NCBI GenBank assembly: GCA_047967505.1
Contig: CM106541.1
Length of the DNA: 64,000 nucleotides
Source: Dipteris shenzhenensis
Taxonomy: Eukaryota > Polypodiophyta > Polypodiopsida > Gleicheniales
Direction: 5' to 3' (one strand)
A program made the position numbers and the translations under genes. Below, one piece after another: positions 54,159 through 64,000 of the stretch. Each line of letters begins with the position of its first letter. Positions within the stretch are counted from its first letter, which is position 1. The notes below the pieces were generated by a model that did not search any database, was not told the DNA's origin, and saw nothing but the letters and a program-made list of their open reading frames with translations.

Positions 54159-55390
54159 ATGGCTGAATATTCCTATGAAAAAACTTTTCAAAAGGAACGT
54201 TCGGTTCACTACAAGAAGCAAAAGCAGGCTGAGGGTCAGCATGACCCGGTACATGATACTCTTGAGGCCCAACTGGTCTATGATGTCATGCATGAAGGAT
54301 TTGCAGACACAAGGAAAGAGTGGAAAGTCTCGGTTCCATCAGTTGGCCTCATGGTGAAAGTAGATGAAATTGTGGATCCAGTCAGAGAATATGCTAAAAA
54401 TGCAGTCATTTTATTTTTTCCAAGCCGGATGCCACCTGCTGCGGAGGCAACTGGTTGACTCGCACACTGGCTGGCTCGTTTGTTCGCAAAGTGCACTATG
54501 CAGCCAGGGGTTTTTTTGAGGTTATTATGGTGGATGAGATACACAGACAAATGCTTTTGGAACATTCGCCCCTCTTTTTTGGGCAGCAAATGGTGCATGT
54601 ATTGCCATGGTCTCCCACAAGGGATTATCAGGCTTTAATCCGACACAGATGCCCGGTCTGGGTTGAAGTTGTAGACTTCCCACAATGCATGGCCTCACTC
54701 TTGCCTAAAATTGCAGCATCTTTAGGCAAAGTGGTCTGCCCACCACGGCCTAATTGCAACTCGAATCGATTTTGCATTCTCTGGGATATTGATAATCCCA
54801 CACCAGACTCTTATTCAGTCACGGTGAATAATGTGGACATGGGAAGTGCTTTTTACAAACTGAAATGGGGATTATTTGCAGGGGCTTGTTTTGATTGCAA
54901 AAAATTTGGACACATGGCTTCACAGTGTCCAATGAATCAGCATAAAATGCCTCCTGCTGCTTTGCTGGTTCAAATGCCTACTAAAGATGCTCCTACCTTT
55001 ATTGCAAATAAAAACAAAGGTAGTAGATAGTTTTCTGGAATTCAGGATAAAGGCAAAGCTCCACTGGTTTCAAATGGGAATGTTTCTTCACATTCACCTC
55101 CTGCTATTCAACCCTTGACAAAAGGACAGAAACCTCCAACTGATGGATGGAAAAGTCCAAGAAAAGTTATTTCTGCTCGAAGACTTCCACCCCCTCGCAC
55201 TTGGAATGGTGTGTCTTCTAGTGGAAACACCCCAGAGGTCAATACAGGAATTGGGATAACATGGGCTGCAGTGACAGCTAGCAGAACACTCTTCCCTGAA
55301 GAAGAGGTTGCTGCTTTGCTGTCTACTCCTCAGGTGGATATTTCTTCTCAGGGGAGAGGCATTGACCCTGAGATAGAAATGCAGGGCTGA
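54159..55390 (+). pseudogene. LINE A ORF1 (DUF4283-like with CCHC knuckle)
   Basis: ORF1 proteins bind LINE RNA. This one starts at MAEYSYEKTF (ATG 54159). A frameshift at about 54450 separates '...MPPAAEATG' from 'LAGSFVRKVHYAARGFFEV'. The RNA-binding DUF4283-like domain follows ('RCPVWVEVVDFPQCMASLLP', 'NSNRFCILWDIDNPTPDS'), and then 'CFDCKKFGHMASQCP' (C-X2-C-X4-H-X4-C, 54888-54932). An in-frame TAG at 55028-55030 is followed by 90 more codons in the same frame ('TDGWKSPRKVISARRLPPPR') to the TGA at 55388-55390. Confidence 0.75.
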
Positions 55391-55442
55391 CATCATGAAA
55401 TTTGATGTTGTACATAGTTGTAATATTGCTATAAATGATTTC

Positions 55443-56520
55443 AGCCTGACATAGTGGCATTACAAGAACACAACCAACATGTCTATGCAGGAAAGACAGG
55501 ACACTACTGTGGCTATGATATTTTCTATGCTGGGGAGCACTCTTTCTCAGGGGTGGTCCTTTTGATCAAACATGAGCTTCAACCAGTTATTGCTTTAAAT
55601 GACAACAAAGGCATATGGCTTGTTCTTCAATGCATTATTCGAGGAGAGGTGTTTGAATTTGCTTCTATTTATGCACCTCAATCCTCTAGAAAAAGAACTG
55701 TAATTTGGGATGCCATGCAACAATATCCATGGAGATATCATGCCTTTATATGTGGGGATTTCAATAATGCTCCTCAACAGGGTGACAATACCTCCAGACA
55801 TACTCATATGTTAACCTCTGAAAGGCATGCATGGTCTCAATTACTGATGCATCTGGATTTGGTTGACCTTTGGAAGGAATTGCAGCCTTTGTCACCTGGA
55901 TACACCTTCCAACATAATGCCCTTTCTTCTTATCAGGCACGTCTGGATCGATGGTATAGTGTAGCTCCGCAACAAAATGGGGATTTTACATGCAAAATGT
56001 GAATTAACTATGCCTTTGTGCATTCAGATCATGCACCTCTATGGTTGCGGTTATCCTTTCATGCTATGCCAGATGATAGATTGCCACAAAGGCGACATCT
56101 GATCGTGAACAATAGCTACCTGCAACATGCTACTTTCAAGGCCATGGTTACTGAAGCATCTCATTCTCTGTCTTCTCGCAGCCATATTCATATTGATGAT
56201 GCCTGGGATTCTTTTGTTTCCAAAATGCAAGTTGTGATTAGAGGTTATGGCAAGTCTTACATGAAGACTCTGAGGGAAACTATTGCTCAGGCCAAACTCA
56301 CTTGTCAGGACCTCACTAAACTCAGCCATCTTCGTTCGTTGTCCCTGCATGAGCAAACAACACTATGTCAGGCCAGACATTGTCTTAAACTCAATGATCA
56401 CAGGAAATTGGCTAAATGGGAGACTAGAGCAAGACAAAGAGCCTTTACAGATAAAGGCTGCTCTTCCAAAGAATTTTTCAAAAGCCTGCATCAGAGGAGA
56501 TTAAAAACAGAAATTTGCAG
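55443..56520 (+). pseudogene. LINE A ORF2 endonuclease and linker
   Basis: An APE-type endonuclease nicks target DNA. The frame reads 'DIVALQEHNQHVYAGKTGHY' (with the catalytic Glu of LQEH), 'IYAPQSSRKRTVIWDAMQQ', 'FICGDFNNAPQQGD' (GDFN), 'LSPGYTFQHNALSSYQARLD' and 'VHSDHAPLWLRL' (SDHAP). One TGA (56000-56002) interrupts it. The first ~30 residues with the WN motif are missing or scrambled: upstream of LQEH the text reads 'MKFDVVHSCNIAINDF'. After 'AWDSFVSKMQVVIRGYGKSY' and 'SSKEFFKSLHQRRLKTEIC' the copy is cut by LINE B. Confidence 0.8.
56503..56519 (+). repeat. Left target-site duplication of LINE B
   Basis: AAAAACAGAAATTTGCA, repeated at 63536-63552. The 12 bases CAGAAATTTGCA match without using the A-run. 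Confidence 0.9.
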
Positions 56521-56539
56521 AAAGAAAATCGTAAGACTA

Positions 56540-57060
56540 AACAACTTCTGCGAATGCCCCCTCCCCTCCCCCGCTCCCGTCTACCCCCCCCTCGCGCTGC
56601 GCGGCCCCCTCTCCCCTCCCCCTCTTTCTCCGTCGCATCCCACCGCGCCCCTCTGTCCCCCTCTCTTCCCTCTCTGCCCGCCATCCCCCCCTCTCTCCTC
56701 CCTTCTCCGGCCCTCCGTCCTCTCCCCGCCTCCCCCCCCTCGTGTTGCGCTACCACCCCCCCGCCCCCTCCTCCCCCTCCCCGCTGCTGCGCAACGCTGC
56801 CCCCCCCCTTCCCCTCCTTCCTCGCCTCTCCTCCCCGCCCCCTCTCGCGCTGCGCTGCCACACGCCCTCCCTTTCCCTCCTCTTCCCCGCCCTGCGCTGC
56901 GCTACCCCCCCCCCCCCCCTCCTCCTTCCCCCTCCGCCACTCGCTCCCTCTCCACCACCCCTCCCCCCCCCGCTTCCCCGTACCTCTCCATCCCTCCCTC
57001 TTTCCTCCCCCGCCTCCGTACCACTCCCCCCTCCTTCGTCTCTGCCATTTCCTTTTCATT
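56540..57060 (+). promoter_or_regulatory. C-rich 5' leader of LINE B with repeated CGCGCTGCGC motif
   Basis: About 520 bases that are almost pure C/T on the plus strand, with long C runs. All three frames are open here only because stops need A or G. The motif CTCGCGCTGCGC or close variants recurs at about 56591, 56739, 56781, 56843 and 56891. It is probably an untranslated leader or internal promoter. The complementary strand could form G-quadruplexes. Confidence 0.55.
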
Positions 57061-57099
57061 CCCCCGCCTTTTGGAGCGTTCGCAGTTTGTCGGTGCGGT

Positions 57100-58977
57100 A
57101 TGGCGGCCATGAGCCCGGAGCCGGTGGCCCAGACGGACCCCCCCCCCTCCATCAGCCTACCGCATAACACTGATAGAGCATCAGGTCTCCTTGGTGAAGC
57201 ACGCTGCCACAGACTTCTCCCAGACATCCGTTTATGGGAGAGTCATTGGCTACGCCCCTTCACGAGCAAACATCAGGGACTGGTTGCAGTCCACACTCTA
57301 CCTTGAGGATAGCCACATTGAGGAGGTTGCACTCATGGGACGTGGTATCTTCTGGCTCAAGCTCTCCTCAGCACAGGCTGCGAGCAATATGGTCAGACGG
57401 TCCCCTACTTCTGTGGGTGGGAAGATCATCCTTATGGTCCCATGGTATAGGGGTTTCAGTGTAGCGGACTTCGATGCCCGCTTCCGCATTCCTCGCCATC
57501 CAGTTACCCTCATTTTCCCAGGCCTCGCAACCGAGCTTCGCCCGATCATCAAGGACCTGGGGGCGCACTTTGGCTGGCTCATGCAGGACACCTTCGTTGA
57601 TGCGGCGGTAGCCCAAGGGGTGCCACGTGTCAAAGTGGCAGTCCTAGATACGCAGAGTATCTCCTCGGAGTTCGAGATTGAGACGGACTCAGGTGTGGTG
57701 ACACAGCGCATTATGGTCACTAGTCGCCCAGATCAGTGTCTGAGATGCCACGGCTTCGGGCACCAGGCGCGCTCCTGCCCTCGCTTCACGAGGACAGAAC
57801 CTCAGAAGGCCCCCATCCAGGCAACTCAGGATCCCCCCCGCCAGGCATCGACACCCCCTCTCGAAGGGAAGGCTGGACTGAGGTCAAAAGAAAACGGAAA
57901 GGAAACAAAACAGGACCAAAAAAGCCTTCCCATCTACAGCAAGAGCCCCTTGTGGTCACCAATCAGCAGCAGCCCGGTAAGGGGAAGGAGAAAGGGAAGG
58001 AGAAGATCAGCCAGCCTCCCCCTCATCCTTCACCCCGCCCCCCCTCCCCTCCCCCCTCCTCCTCGGTCCCCCTACCTCCCCCCCCTCCAGGATCCACCCC
58101 AGCACCATTGGTTTCAGCCCCCCCCTCTCCCTCGAGCATGATCCCGAGGGAAACCCCCCCGCCGCCTGTGCCACCTGCGGCCCCGAAGCCAGCACAGACC
58201 TCCCCCGCGCCTATCCCTCCTGGCCCGGCGGAGGGGAGAGGCCCTTCCCCACAGATGGCCAGCACCACTCCAGCTTGTTCGACAGCCAGCACCCCTCTCT
58301 CTGGTTCAGACTCCTCATCCTCGTCCCCACACCCAAGGGCTGCTCCTAGAGCTCTACCTTTGGAGTTTTACCGAGCAGGACCTTGGGATTATTTGGATGC
58401 AGCGGGTATTGGCTCCTTCCCTGCATGCCTAGACATCAGCATCTTCTTCCTCCGCAAGGGGGCGGAGGCTAAGGTGTCCGTCCTTGCCCCCCACGATGGT
58501 CCTAGCTATTCCTTCACTATCACCAGTGACGGGAATGAGCAATGGACGAATGAAAATGCTTAGGAGACGATTTGAGATCAGTCCCAGGAGCAGGTGCAGG
58601 ACTGGATCGGTAGCAGAGCAGCGGAGCTTCTTCAGCAGCAGTGGAAGGAGGGTGGCGTTCATCTGCGATGGCGCCACAGCGCCAAACGATTCCGCCTTTT
58701 GGTCATTATTCGACCGCCTCTGGAGTGGGTCTACGCGGAAGGGCTCCGCCCATGGAGGACCTCAGAGGCAGCGGGCTTCTACAGTATTTCCCTGGCAGAG
58801 GCGTCGAGTTGGTTAGAGAGAGCTTACCACCATGGGACGAAGGGCCTCTCCCCTCTGTTGAAGGTTTTAGAGGATGGGTCCGATGATCCGGCCTCTCCTT
58901 CGAAACCCTCACAGAAGCGCCTTTGTCTGCACACTGGACATCCTCCAACCACCTCGACATCGACTGCAAGCAGATAG
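57100..58977 (+). pseudogene. LINE B ORF1 (DUF4283-like, CCHC knuckle, unknown C-terminal domain)
   Basis: ATG at 57100 (MAAMSPEPVAQTDPP). In the C10 run at 57138-57147 the frame shifts to '...SAYRITLIEHQVSLVKHAAT' and runs through the DUF4283-like domain ('WLKLSSAQAASNMVRR', 'PVTLIFPGLATELRPIIKDL') to the knuckle 'CLRCHGFGHQARSCP' (57736-57780). At the C7 run 57833-57839 it shifts back to the original frame ('EGWTEVKRKRKGNKTGPKK'). A Pro-rich linker (about 58010-58250) follows, then a final folded-looking domain from 'LPLEFYRAGPWDYLDAAGIG' through 'VQDWIGSRAAELLQQQWKEG' to 'LEWVYAEGLRPWRTSEAAGF'. Two stops (58561 TAG, 58573 TGA) lie inside that domain. It ends 26 bases before ORF2. The last domain is not one I recognise. 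Confidence 0.75.
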
Positions 58978-59003
58978 CTGTTTATGGCCCATCTCCCCTC
59001 TTC

Positions 59004-62000
59004 ATGAGTATACGCATTATCTCTTGGAACGTCAACGGGTTCCACTCATCAGGAACCCGCGGCCCCAGGAAGATGGTGCTCAGACAGGAGCTCCAGCCAG
59101 CCTTGGTGGGAAGGGTAGATGTGCTCCTATTGCAGGAACACAAGCTTTCGGCTTCTCAGACCAATAATTGTGGGAAGGTCCTCACAGGACGCTCCCACAC
59201 CTACTGGGAACCTTCGATTGGCGAGCAGGGGAGGAGCGGGGGTGTATGTACCTCCATCGACGCTCCTCTAGTTCAGCATGTGTGTGGTTTTGGCACCCTG
59301 ATCCCAGGACGAGCGCTTTGGGTGGGCTTGAATATTGAGGGATCCCGCATCGGCATCCTCAATATCTATGCCCCGACCGACCTCAGACGGAGAGCCGCTT
59401 TTTGGAGCTCTTTGACAGACTTATTGCCAGAGATGGATTCTTGGATTGTAGGAGGGGACTTCAATAACCTTGAGACCTTAGAGGATCAGCAGAGACGAGG
59501 CCCAGAGTTCCTCGGTATAGCTCAGGTGGAGCAGGCAGATTGGGACTCCTTCTTGTTCGCTGTGGGAGGTCGGGACAGCTGGAGGGAGCCTTCCTTTTGC
59601 AGATGGACAGGGAGTCTGGACTTCTCTTGGGGTTACAGGAGGGAGGGAGGAAAGACTTCTGGAGCGGTTGGACCGTTTCTATGTCAGCGATTGGGCGCTA
59701 GGCAGAGGTGGAGAGTCAGGAGTGGTTCCAGGGACGACCCTCTCTGACCATGCCCCAGTCATCCTAGTCCTGGACTCAGCCTCTCACTCCTTACCTCCAC
59801 GCTCATGCCGGATCCCATACTCCATCTACTCCAGAGCAGCAGTTCGCAGCAGGATAGTGGACCTGTGGGAGCAGGATTGGGACCCCATGGGGGATATGGC
59901 AGCACAGGTAGCTCAGGCTCTTGCCGAGTCTAGTCTCATCTGTCAGCAGGAGGCGATTCAGGTCAGGCAGCAGTGGTGGGCGAAGGAGAGGGGTCTCAGA
60001 TGAGATCTCGCCTTGATACAACGGATGCAGCAGTCTTCTCCAGGCTCTGAGGAGCTCAGACGACAGGAGGTTAGAGTCTGAGCCATGCTAGAGGAGATCA
60101 CCCAGCGACACTCAGAGTTCTCGTTTCATGCTTCCAAGTCCTTTTGGGCTAGGAAAGGCGACAGGATGTGCAGAGAGTTCTTCAGGACTCATGGCCAAAG
60201 GTCAGCAGGGGAACAGCTCCGATCTCTTAGAGCGCAAGATGGTAGTGTCAGGACAGATCCAGACGAGGTCCGGGACTTGGCGACAGATTTCTACAGATCC
60301 ATGTTCCAGCAGGAGCCCCCAGACCCTCGTGCCCGCCGTTGCAGGGAGGAGGTGTGGAGGTATACACCGTCGCTCGTGCAGCCTAGCATGAGTGATTCCC
60401 TTCTCGTCCCTTTCACCGTGGCAGAGATGCAAGATGCGGTGAGCGCTATTGATGGGCAGAAATACCCAGGTGAGGATGGGCTCTCTAGAGCTTTCTTCAC
60501 CACCTTCTGGCAGCAGGTCCACCAGCCCTTGCTCGCAGCCTTCCAGCATATCTTCTCCAGCGGACAGATGCAGCGGACAGATGCCAAAGAGCCTTGCGAC
60601 AGGCTTGATTTGCCTCATCCCTAAAGGGGGGGACCGTCAGGAGATCAGACAGTGGCGCCCTATCACCCTCCTCCCGACTGCCTACAAAATTCTCGCCAAG
60701 ATGATCAGTAGCCGCATCCGCCCCCTGCTACATGACTTGATCCATGACACCCAGACTAGTTTTGTCCAAGATCGTAGCATTTTGGACAACATTTTCACAT
60801 TCTCAGAGGCGACGGAGTGGGCCCAGCACAGTGGCCAGCACCTTGCCATACTCCTTCTTGACTTTGAGAAGGCGTACGACAGGGTAGACTGGTCCTTCTT
60901 GGAAGGAACACTCTCTCGGTTCGGTTTCCCGGACGAGTGGATCAGAGGTATTGCTAGCCTTTACAGGTCGGCCTCCAGCCGGGTTATCATCAGCGACAGG
61001 ATGGGGGAGAGATTCACCCTCGAGCGCTCGGTGCGTCAGGGCTGCCCGCTTGCGCCCTACCTCTTCCTATTTTTTGCGGAGGCCGTGACTCACTTCCTAT
61101 GAGCCCGTACCACTAGTCTTCGAGGGATGCGCCTCCCTATTCGGGACGATGTAGAACTTCTGGACTCCGAGTATGCAGACGACACAGCCCTGTATGTGCA
61201 GGATGATATCGAGTCACTGGAGCGAGTGAGACTGTCCTTAGAGGTTTTTTGCCTAGCCGCTGGGACGAAAATCAACTGGCATAAGTCAGTTGGTTTTCTT
61301 ACGGATCCGGGAGCCAGCTCACAGTGGGGTATTTTCCTGGGGTTTCGCTGGATCCCTACAGGACAGACGACACGTTACCTGGGATTCCAGGAAGGCCTGG
61401 ATATCACGCCGGCTCAGCAGTTCTTACCGGTCCTAGTCTCCATACGACGGAAGCTAGCCTTCTCTAGCACGGCTCGGCTATCCTTGGCAGGCAGGGCCCT
61501 TGTGGTCAACCAGGTCCTTCTTGCCACCGCTTGGTACGTGGCCTCTTGCTGGTGTTTCTCGAGATCGTGTGTAGCCTAGCTGAGGAGACTGGTGCGGAAC
61601 TTCCTTTGGTCTGGCTCAGATGGTTCCGGCACCACCAGAGCCCGGGTCACCTGGCAGACGGTCATTCTCCCCCAGACAGAGGGCGGCCTTAGCATCATAG
61701 ATCCATAACTGCAGAGTCAGGCATTACTTGGCAAGTTAGTCATCCGCGGTCTGACCCCAGGAGGGTAGAGGTGGAAGCTCTTGCTTCAGCATGGTCTCAG
61801 CGTGTGTACCCCCCAGAGAGGGGGTGATTGGCAGCGGTCTATCCGGTGGATTTTCACTTCTGCCCCACTGACTCAGCCCCATTCCCCCTTCCTCCGTAGC
61901 CTCGTCTCGGTTTGGAGGAAGTTGCGGAAGTTGCGACACAGCCTCTCCCAGGTTCCCCCTAGCTGCCGAGAGGAGATAGACAGACAGCCCCTGATCTGCT

Positions 62001-63410
62001 GCAGCCAGGTGACAGATGATACAAGTCACCAGCTTGGAGAGAGATCCCATATCTCTTGGGCGCTCTGGGCACGTGGGCCCGCGCCCTCGCTCCGGGTTTG
62101 GAGGGACGTCTACAGCCAGCTGAGCCCAGGCGAGCTGGCAGCAACAGTAGGTACGGCACGTGGAATCCAGGCTCGGCGAGCGGAGATCGATGCTGCCATT
62201 CCTGCAGGTTGGAGGATTCCCATGATCACCAAACAGCTCCTCTCGGGAGATGAGAGGTGGCTAGGGCAGTTCACACCCCGTGGCATTACTTTGGTGGTTG
62301 CAGGCCTTTTCTCGGACTCCTCGATTCACTTCTTCTCCGTCGCCGATGATAGCCATCTCCAGAGCAGAGAGGCCGTGATCGACCCCTAGCTTCCCTGGCA
62401 GCGCCTTTGCATCACAGGGCAGCAAGGGAAAACGTGGCATATAGACCCCCTGATTATGCAGGACCAGGACTGGAGACTCTGGATCTAGGAGGGCCATTCC
62501 TTGACAGAGGTGGAGTGGGACCCAGGGGAGTGGTGTTGGCCACCATTGGAGACCTCAGAGAACCCTACCCCCTTCTTCTCTTACAGTGCGCGTACTGGTA
62601 GGCGTGCTCTTGGGGCTCTAGCGCGGGCTACCCACATAGGCACATAGTTGGTATGCCTAAGGGATATCTCTCGTCTTTCTTCGCACATTCTGGAAGACTC
62701 TTTGGGCAAGTTGGCGGCCGAGGAAGATCTCTTACTTTCTTTGGATGGTGGCCCACAAGGGGCTACCAGTTGGCAGCTGGCTAAGGCAAATGGGGCAGGA
62801 GGGGCACTGCCAGATGTGTTTTCAGGAGGAGTCGTCCCTGAAGCACTGCCTTTGGAGCTGCTCGCATGCTCAGACATTGTGGAAGGGAGTCATGGGGATC
62901 TTAGCGAGGGCTGCACCCGAGCTAGGACCGGTCACTTAGGGAGCCGTTTGCTGGTGCAGCACCGAGATGGGACATCACTTGGCTTATGAGTTCTCTAGGC
63001 AGGATCTAGTTTTCTTCATCACGCAGGCCACCTGGGCATACATGGACAGCTTCCCTTGGCATCTAACAGAGGCAGATGCAGGAGCGATGACTCGGCACCC
63101 AGTTTGGGAGATCATAGGGAGTATTGCAGGCTGGCATATCTGGACTTCCAGATGCGCGCAGACCTTAGAAGGCCAGGCTTCTTCTGCTACCCAGACCCTA
63201 GCGGACATTTGGAGCACGATCATTCACACGCTCAAGGGTCAATGGGATCAGATTCAGGGGGAGTCTCGGGCAGGGAAGGAGAAGAGACGGCGCTTCCTTC
63301 GCGACTGGGACCATCGAGAGCTGTTCTTCCAGCACTCTGCTCAGAGTCTTCAGTGGCATTACTCCCCCCCACCGTGGCTGTTTGTCCACACTCCGATGAT
63401 TATGCCCTGA
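59004..63410 (+). pseudogene. LINE B ORF2 (endonuclease, RT, zinc finger)
   Basis: ATG at 59004. The endonuclease shows all motifs: 'IRIISWNVNGF' (WN), 'VLLLQEHKLS' (QE), 'GILNIYAPTD', 'IVGGDFNNLE' (GDFN) and 'TLSDHAPVIL' (SDHAP, after a frameshift near 59650). The RT shows 'PGEDGLSRAFFTTFW', 'LICLIPKGGD', 'QWRPITLLPTAYKILAKMI', 'LLLDFEKAYDRVDWSFLEG', 'RQGCPLAPYLF' and the active site EYADDTALY (YADD at 61172-61183). The zinc finger near 62800 reads 'GHCQMCFQEESSLKHCLWSC'. The end is 'PPPWLFVHTPMIMP' and TGA at 63408-63410. A 13-bp duplication (60559-60584) shifts the frame before LIPK. TGA stops at 60001, 60079 and 61100 stand where CGA is likely. Further stops and a shift lie after 61577. 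Confidence 0.88.
60559..60584 (+). repeat. 13-bp tandem duplication causing a frameshift
   Basis: AGCGGACAGATGC occurs twice in a row. Removing one copy would join 'FQHIFSSGQMPKSLATGLI' to 'CLIPKGGD' in one frame, so it is a private lesion of this copy. Confidence 0.9.
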
Positions 63411-63540
63411 GAGGCTTGTAATTAGTATTTTGTTACCTCGGGCTGTATCCGTTTTGCGATTGCAGCCTGCTGGCCTTTAGGCCCTCTTGTACTCTCGTTT
63501 TCAAGCAATATAACTAGCACTACTTTTTGCGAAAAAAAAA
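63411..63540 (+). terminator. LINE B 3' trailer and poly(A) tail
   Basis: About 120 bases after the ORF2 stop. It ends 'gttttcaagcaatataacta', 'gcactactttttgcg' and nine A. The same ending, diverged, is seen in the 40-bp insertion at 49383-49422. Confidence 0.75.
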
Positions 63541-63552
63541 CAGAAATTTGCA
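63536..63552 (+). repeat. Right target-site duplication of LINE B
   Basis: AAAAACAGAAATTTGCA following the poly(A). The leading A's cannot be told apart from the tail. It matches 56503-56519. Confidence 0.9.
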
Positions 63553-64000
63553 AGGTGCTTATGCCTGATGGATCATGGACCACCTCGCGGTCACAGCTTG
63601 CTTCTGTTTGTGTGCATCATTTCTCTCAGCAATTTGGTTCTGCAGTTCCTCCCTCACAGCAGGTTTTGGTTGCACGAAATTTACTGTTGCAGCATGTTTC
63701 TCCTATTATTTCCACTACTCAAGCTTTGGAATTATAGGAACCTTTTACTGAGAGGGAACTGTCAGATGCAATTAAATCCTGCGGCAGATGGAAATCTCCA
63801 GGATGGGATGGTCTTATAGTCGAGTTTTTTCTAGAATATTGGCCTGTTTTGAAGCATACATTGCTACATATGGTGAATGCCGCATGGCAAAATCAGAAAA
63901 TGCCCAGACACATGGAAGAGAGGTCTTGTTAAACTCCTTCCAAAAAAGCAAATTTGTGAATCTTTGGCAGACTGGAGACCTATCACCCTTATGCCAGTCA
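63541..64000 (+). pseudogene. LINE A ORF2, start of RT (continues beyond window)
   Basis: The frame resumes 'TEICKVLMPDGSWTTSRSQL' and continues 'ASVCVHHFSQQFGSAV' to a TAG at about 63735. It reads on with 'EPFTERELSDAIKSCGRWKS', 'PGWDGLIVEFFLEYWPVLKH' and then 'RLETYHPYAS' at the edge. These are the RT N-terminal motifs. Frameshifts lie near 63920. The rest is outside the window. Confidence 0.8.

Larger units (their letters stand above)
56520..63540 (+). mobile_element. Plant LINE B, complete, inserted in LINE A
   Basis: A 7.0-kb L1-type LINE with a C-rich 5' leader (56540-57099), ORF1 (57100-58977), ORF2 (59004-63410), 3' trailer and poly(A) (63532-63540). It is flanked by CAGAAATTTGCA on both sides. 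G+C is much higher than in LINE A and in the surrounding DNA. All parts are present, but frameshifts and stops interrupt both ORFs. Confidence 0.9.
53550..64000 (+). mobile_element. Plant LINE A, interrupted by LINE B, running off the window
   Basis: Its order is a 5' leader (53550-54158), ORF1 (54159-55390), ORF2 endonuclease (55443-56519), then a 7-kb insertion, then ORF2 RT from 63541 to the window end. The sequence before the insertion ends '...RRLKTEIC' and the sequence after it resumes 'TEICKVLMPDGSWTTS', so the RT frame is continuous once the insert is removed. There is one frameshift and one stop in ORF1 and one stop in the endonuclease. Confidence 0.85.

Noticed and set aside
56018-57306. 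Long Pro/Ser/Leu-rich frames on both strands over the C-rich block
   Set aside because: All three plus frames and one minus frame are open because the block is nearly pure C/T. The composition is low complexity, and the true LINE frames end at 56520 and begin again at 57100.

Overview
The window looks like nuclear DNA of a land plant with a large, repeat-rich genome. Evidence for this: an intact plant-type glyoxal/galactose oxidase gene; a spliced HGH1 homologue with plant-like GT-AG introns; a nuclear tRNA-Ser(AGA); Ty1/copia elements; and plant L1-type LINEs whose ORF1 ends in a CCHC knuckle and whose ORF2 is endonuclease-RT-zinc finger. A Penelope-like RT relic and the size of the introns would fit a fern, lycophyte or gymnosperm, but the species cannot be fixed from sequence alone. 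Only three host genes could be supported. They are the copper-radical oxidase (minus, 9873-11510), tRNA-Ser (minus, 32491-32572) and the 3' half of HGH1 (minus, five exons spread over 35164-51184). Nearly everything else is decayed mobile DNA, simple repeats or unassigned sequence.

Layout. 1-7.1 kb: a mosaic built around a broken DDE-like transposase gene (3.7-5.5 kb, minus). It is flanked by arrays of a short motif (AACCACCGGGCTGGTTTAGG) that lie in opposite orientation on the two sides, and a further coding-like fragment sits at 6.7-7.1 kb. 9.9-11.5 kb: the oxidase gene. 12.5-12.9 kb: a 214-bp tandem duplication. 14.9-16.0 kb: unrecognised coding-like sequence. 16.2-20.3 kb: a dead Ty1/copia element (minus) carrying gag, protease, integrase, RT and RNase H. 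23-32.3 kb: an old L1-type LINE (minus) that has been split. Inside its RT sits a complete but gag-only copia-type element with paired LTRs (28531-30998).

32.5-32.8 kb: the tRNA gene and a nearly perfect 38-bp-arm hairpin. 35.2-51.2 kb: HGH1. Its 6.3-kb and 8.6-kb introns hold a Penelope-like RT relic, two copies of a LINE family ending in (GAT)n, other LINE pieces, minisatellites and a 40-bp micro-insertion with a 15-bp target duplication. 52.5-64 kb: three LINE copies on the plus strand. An internally deleted copy is followed by a fuller copy of the same family, and that fuller copy is cut at 56520 by a complete 7-kb LINE of a second family (56520-63540). A duplicated target site flanks the insertion, and the host LINE resumes in frame at 63541 and runs off the window.

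The most unusual observations are five. (1) Two copies of one LINE family share a C-terminal PCNA-binding-like motif (RQxSIxDF). (2) The LINE-in-LINE nest has a readable target duplication. (3) A Penelope-like RT lies in a plant intron. (4) The transposase relic sits between oppositely oriented motif arrays. (5) One LINE ORF1 has an unrecognised C-terminal domain.
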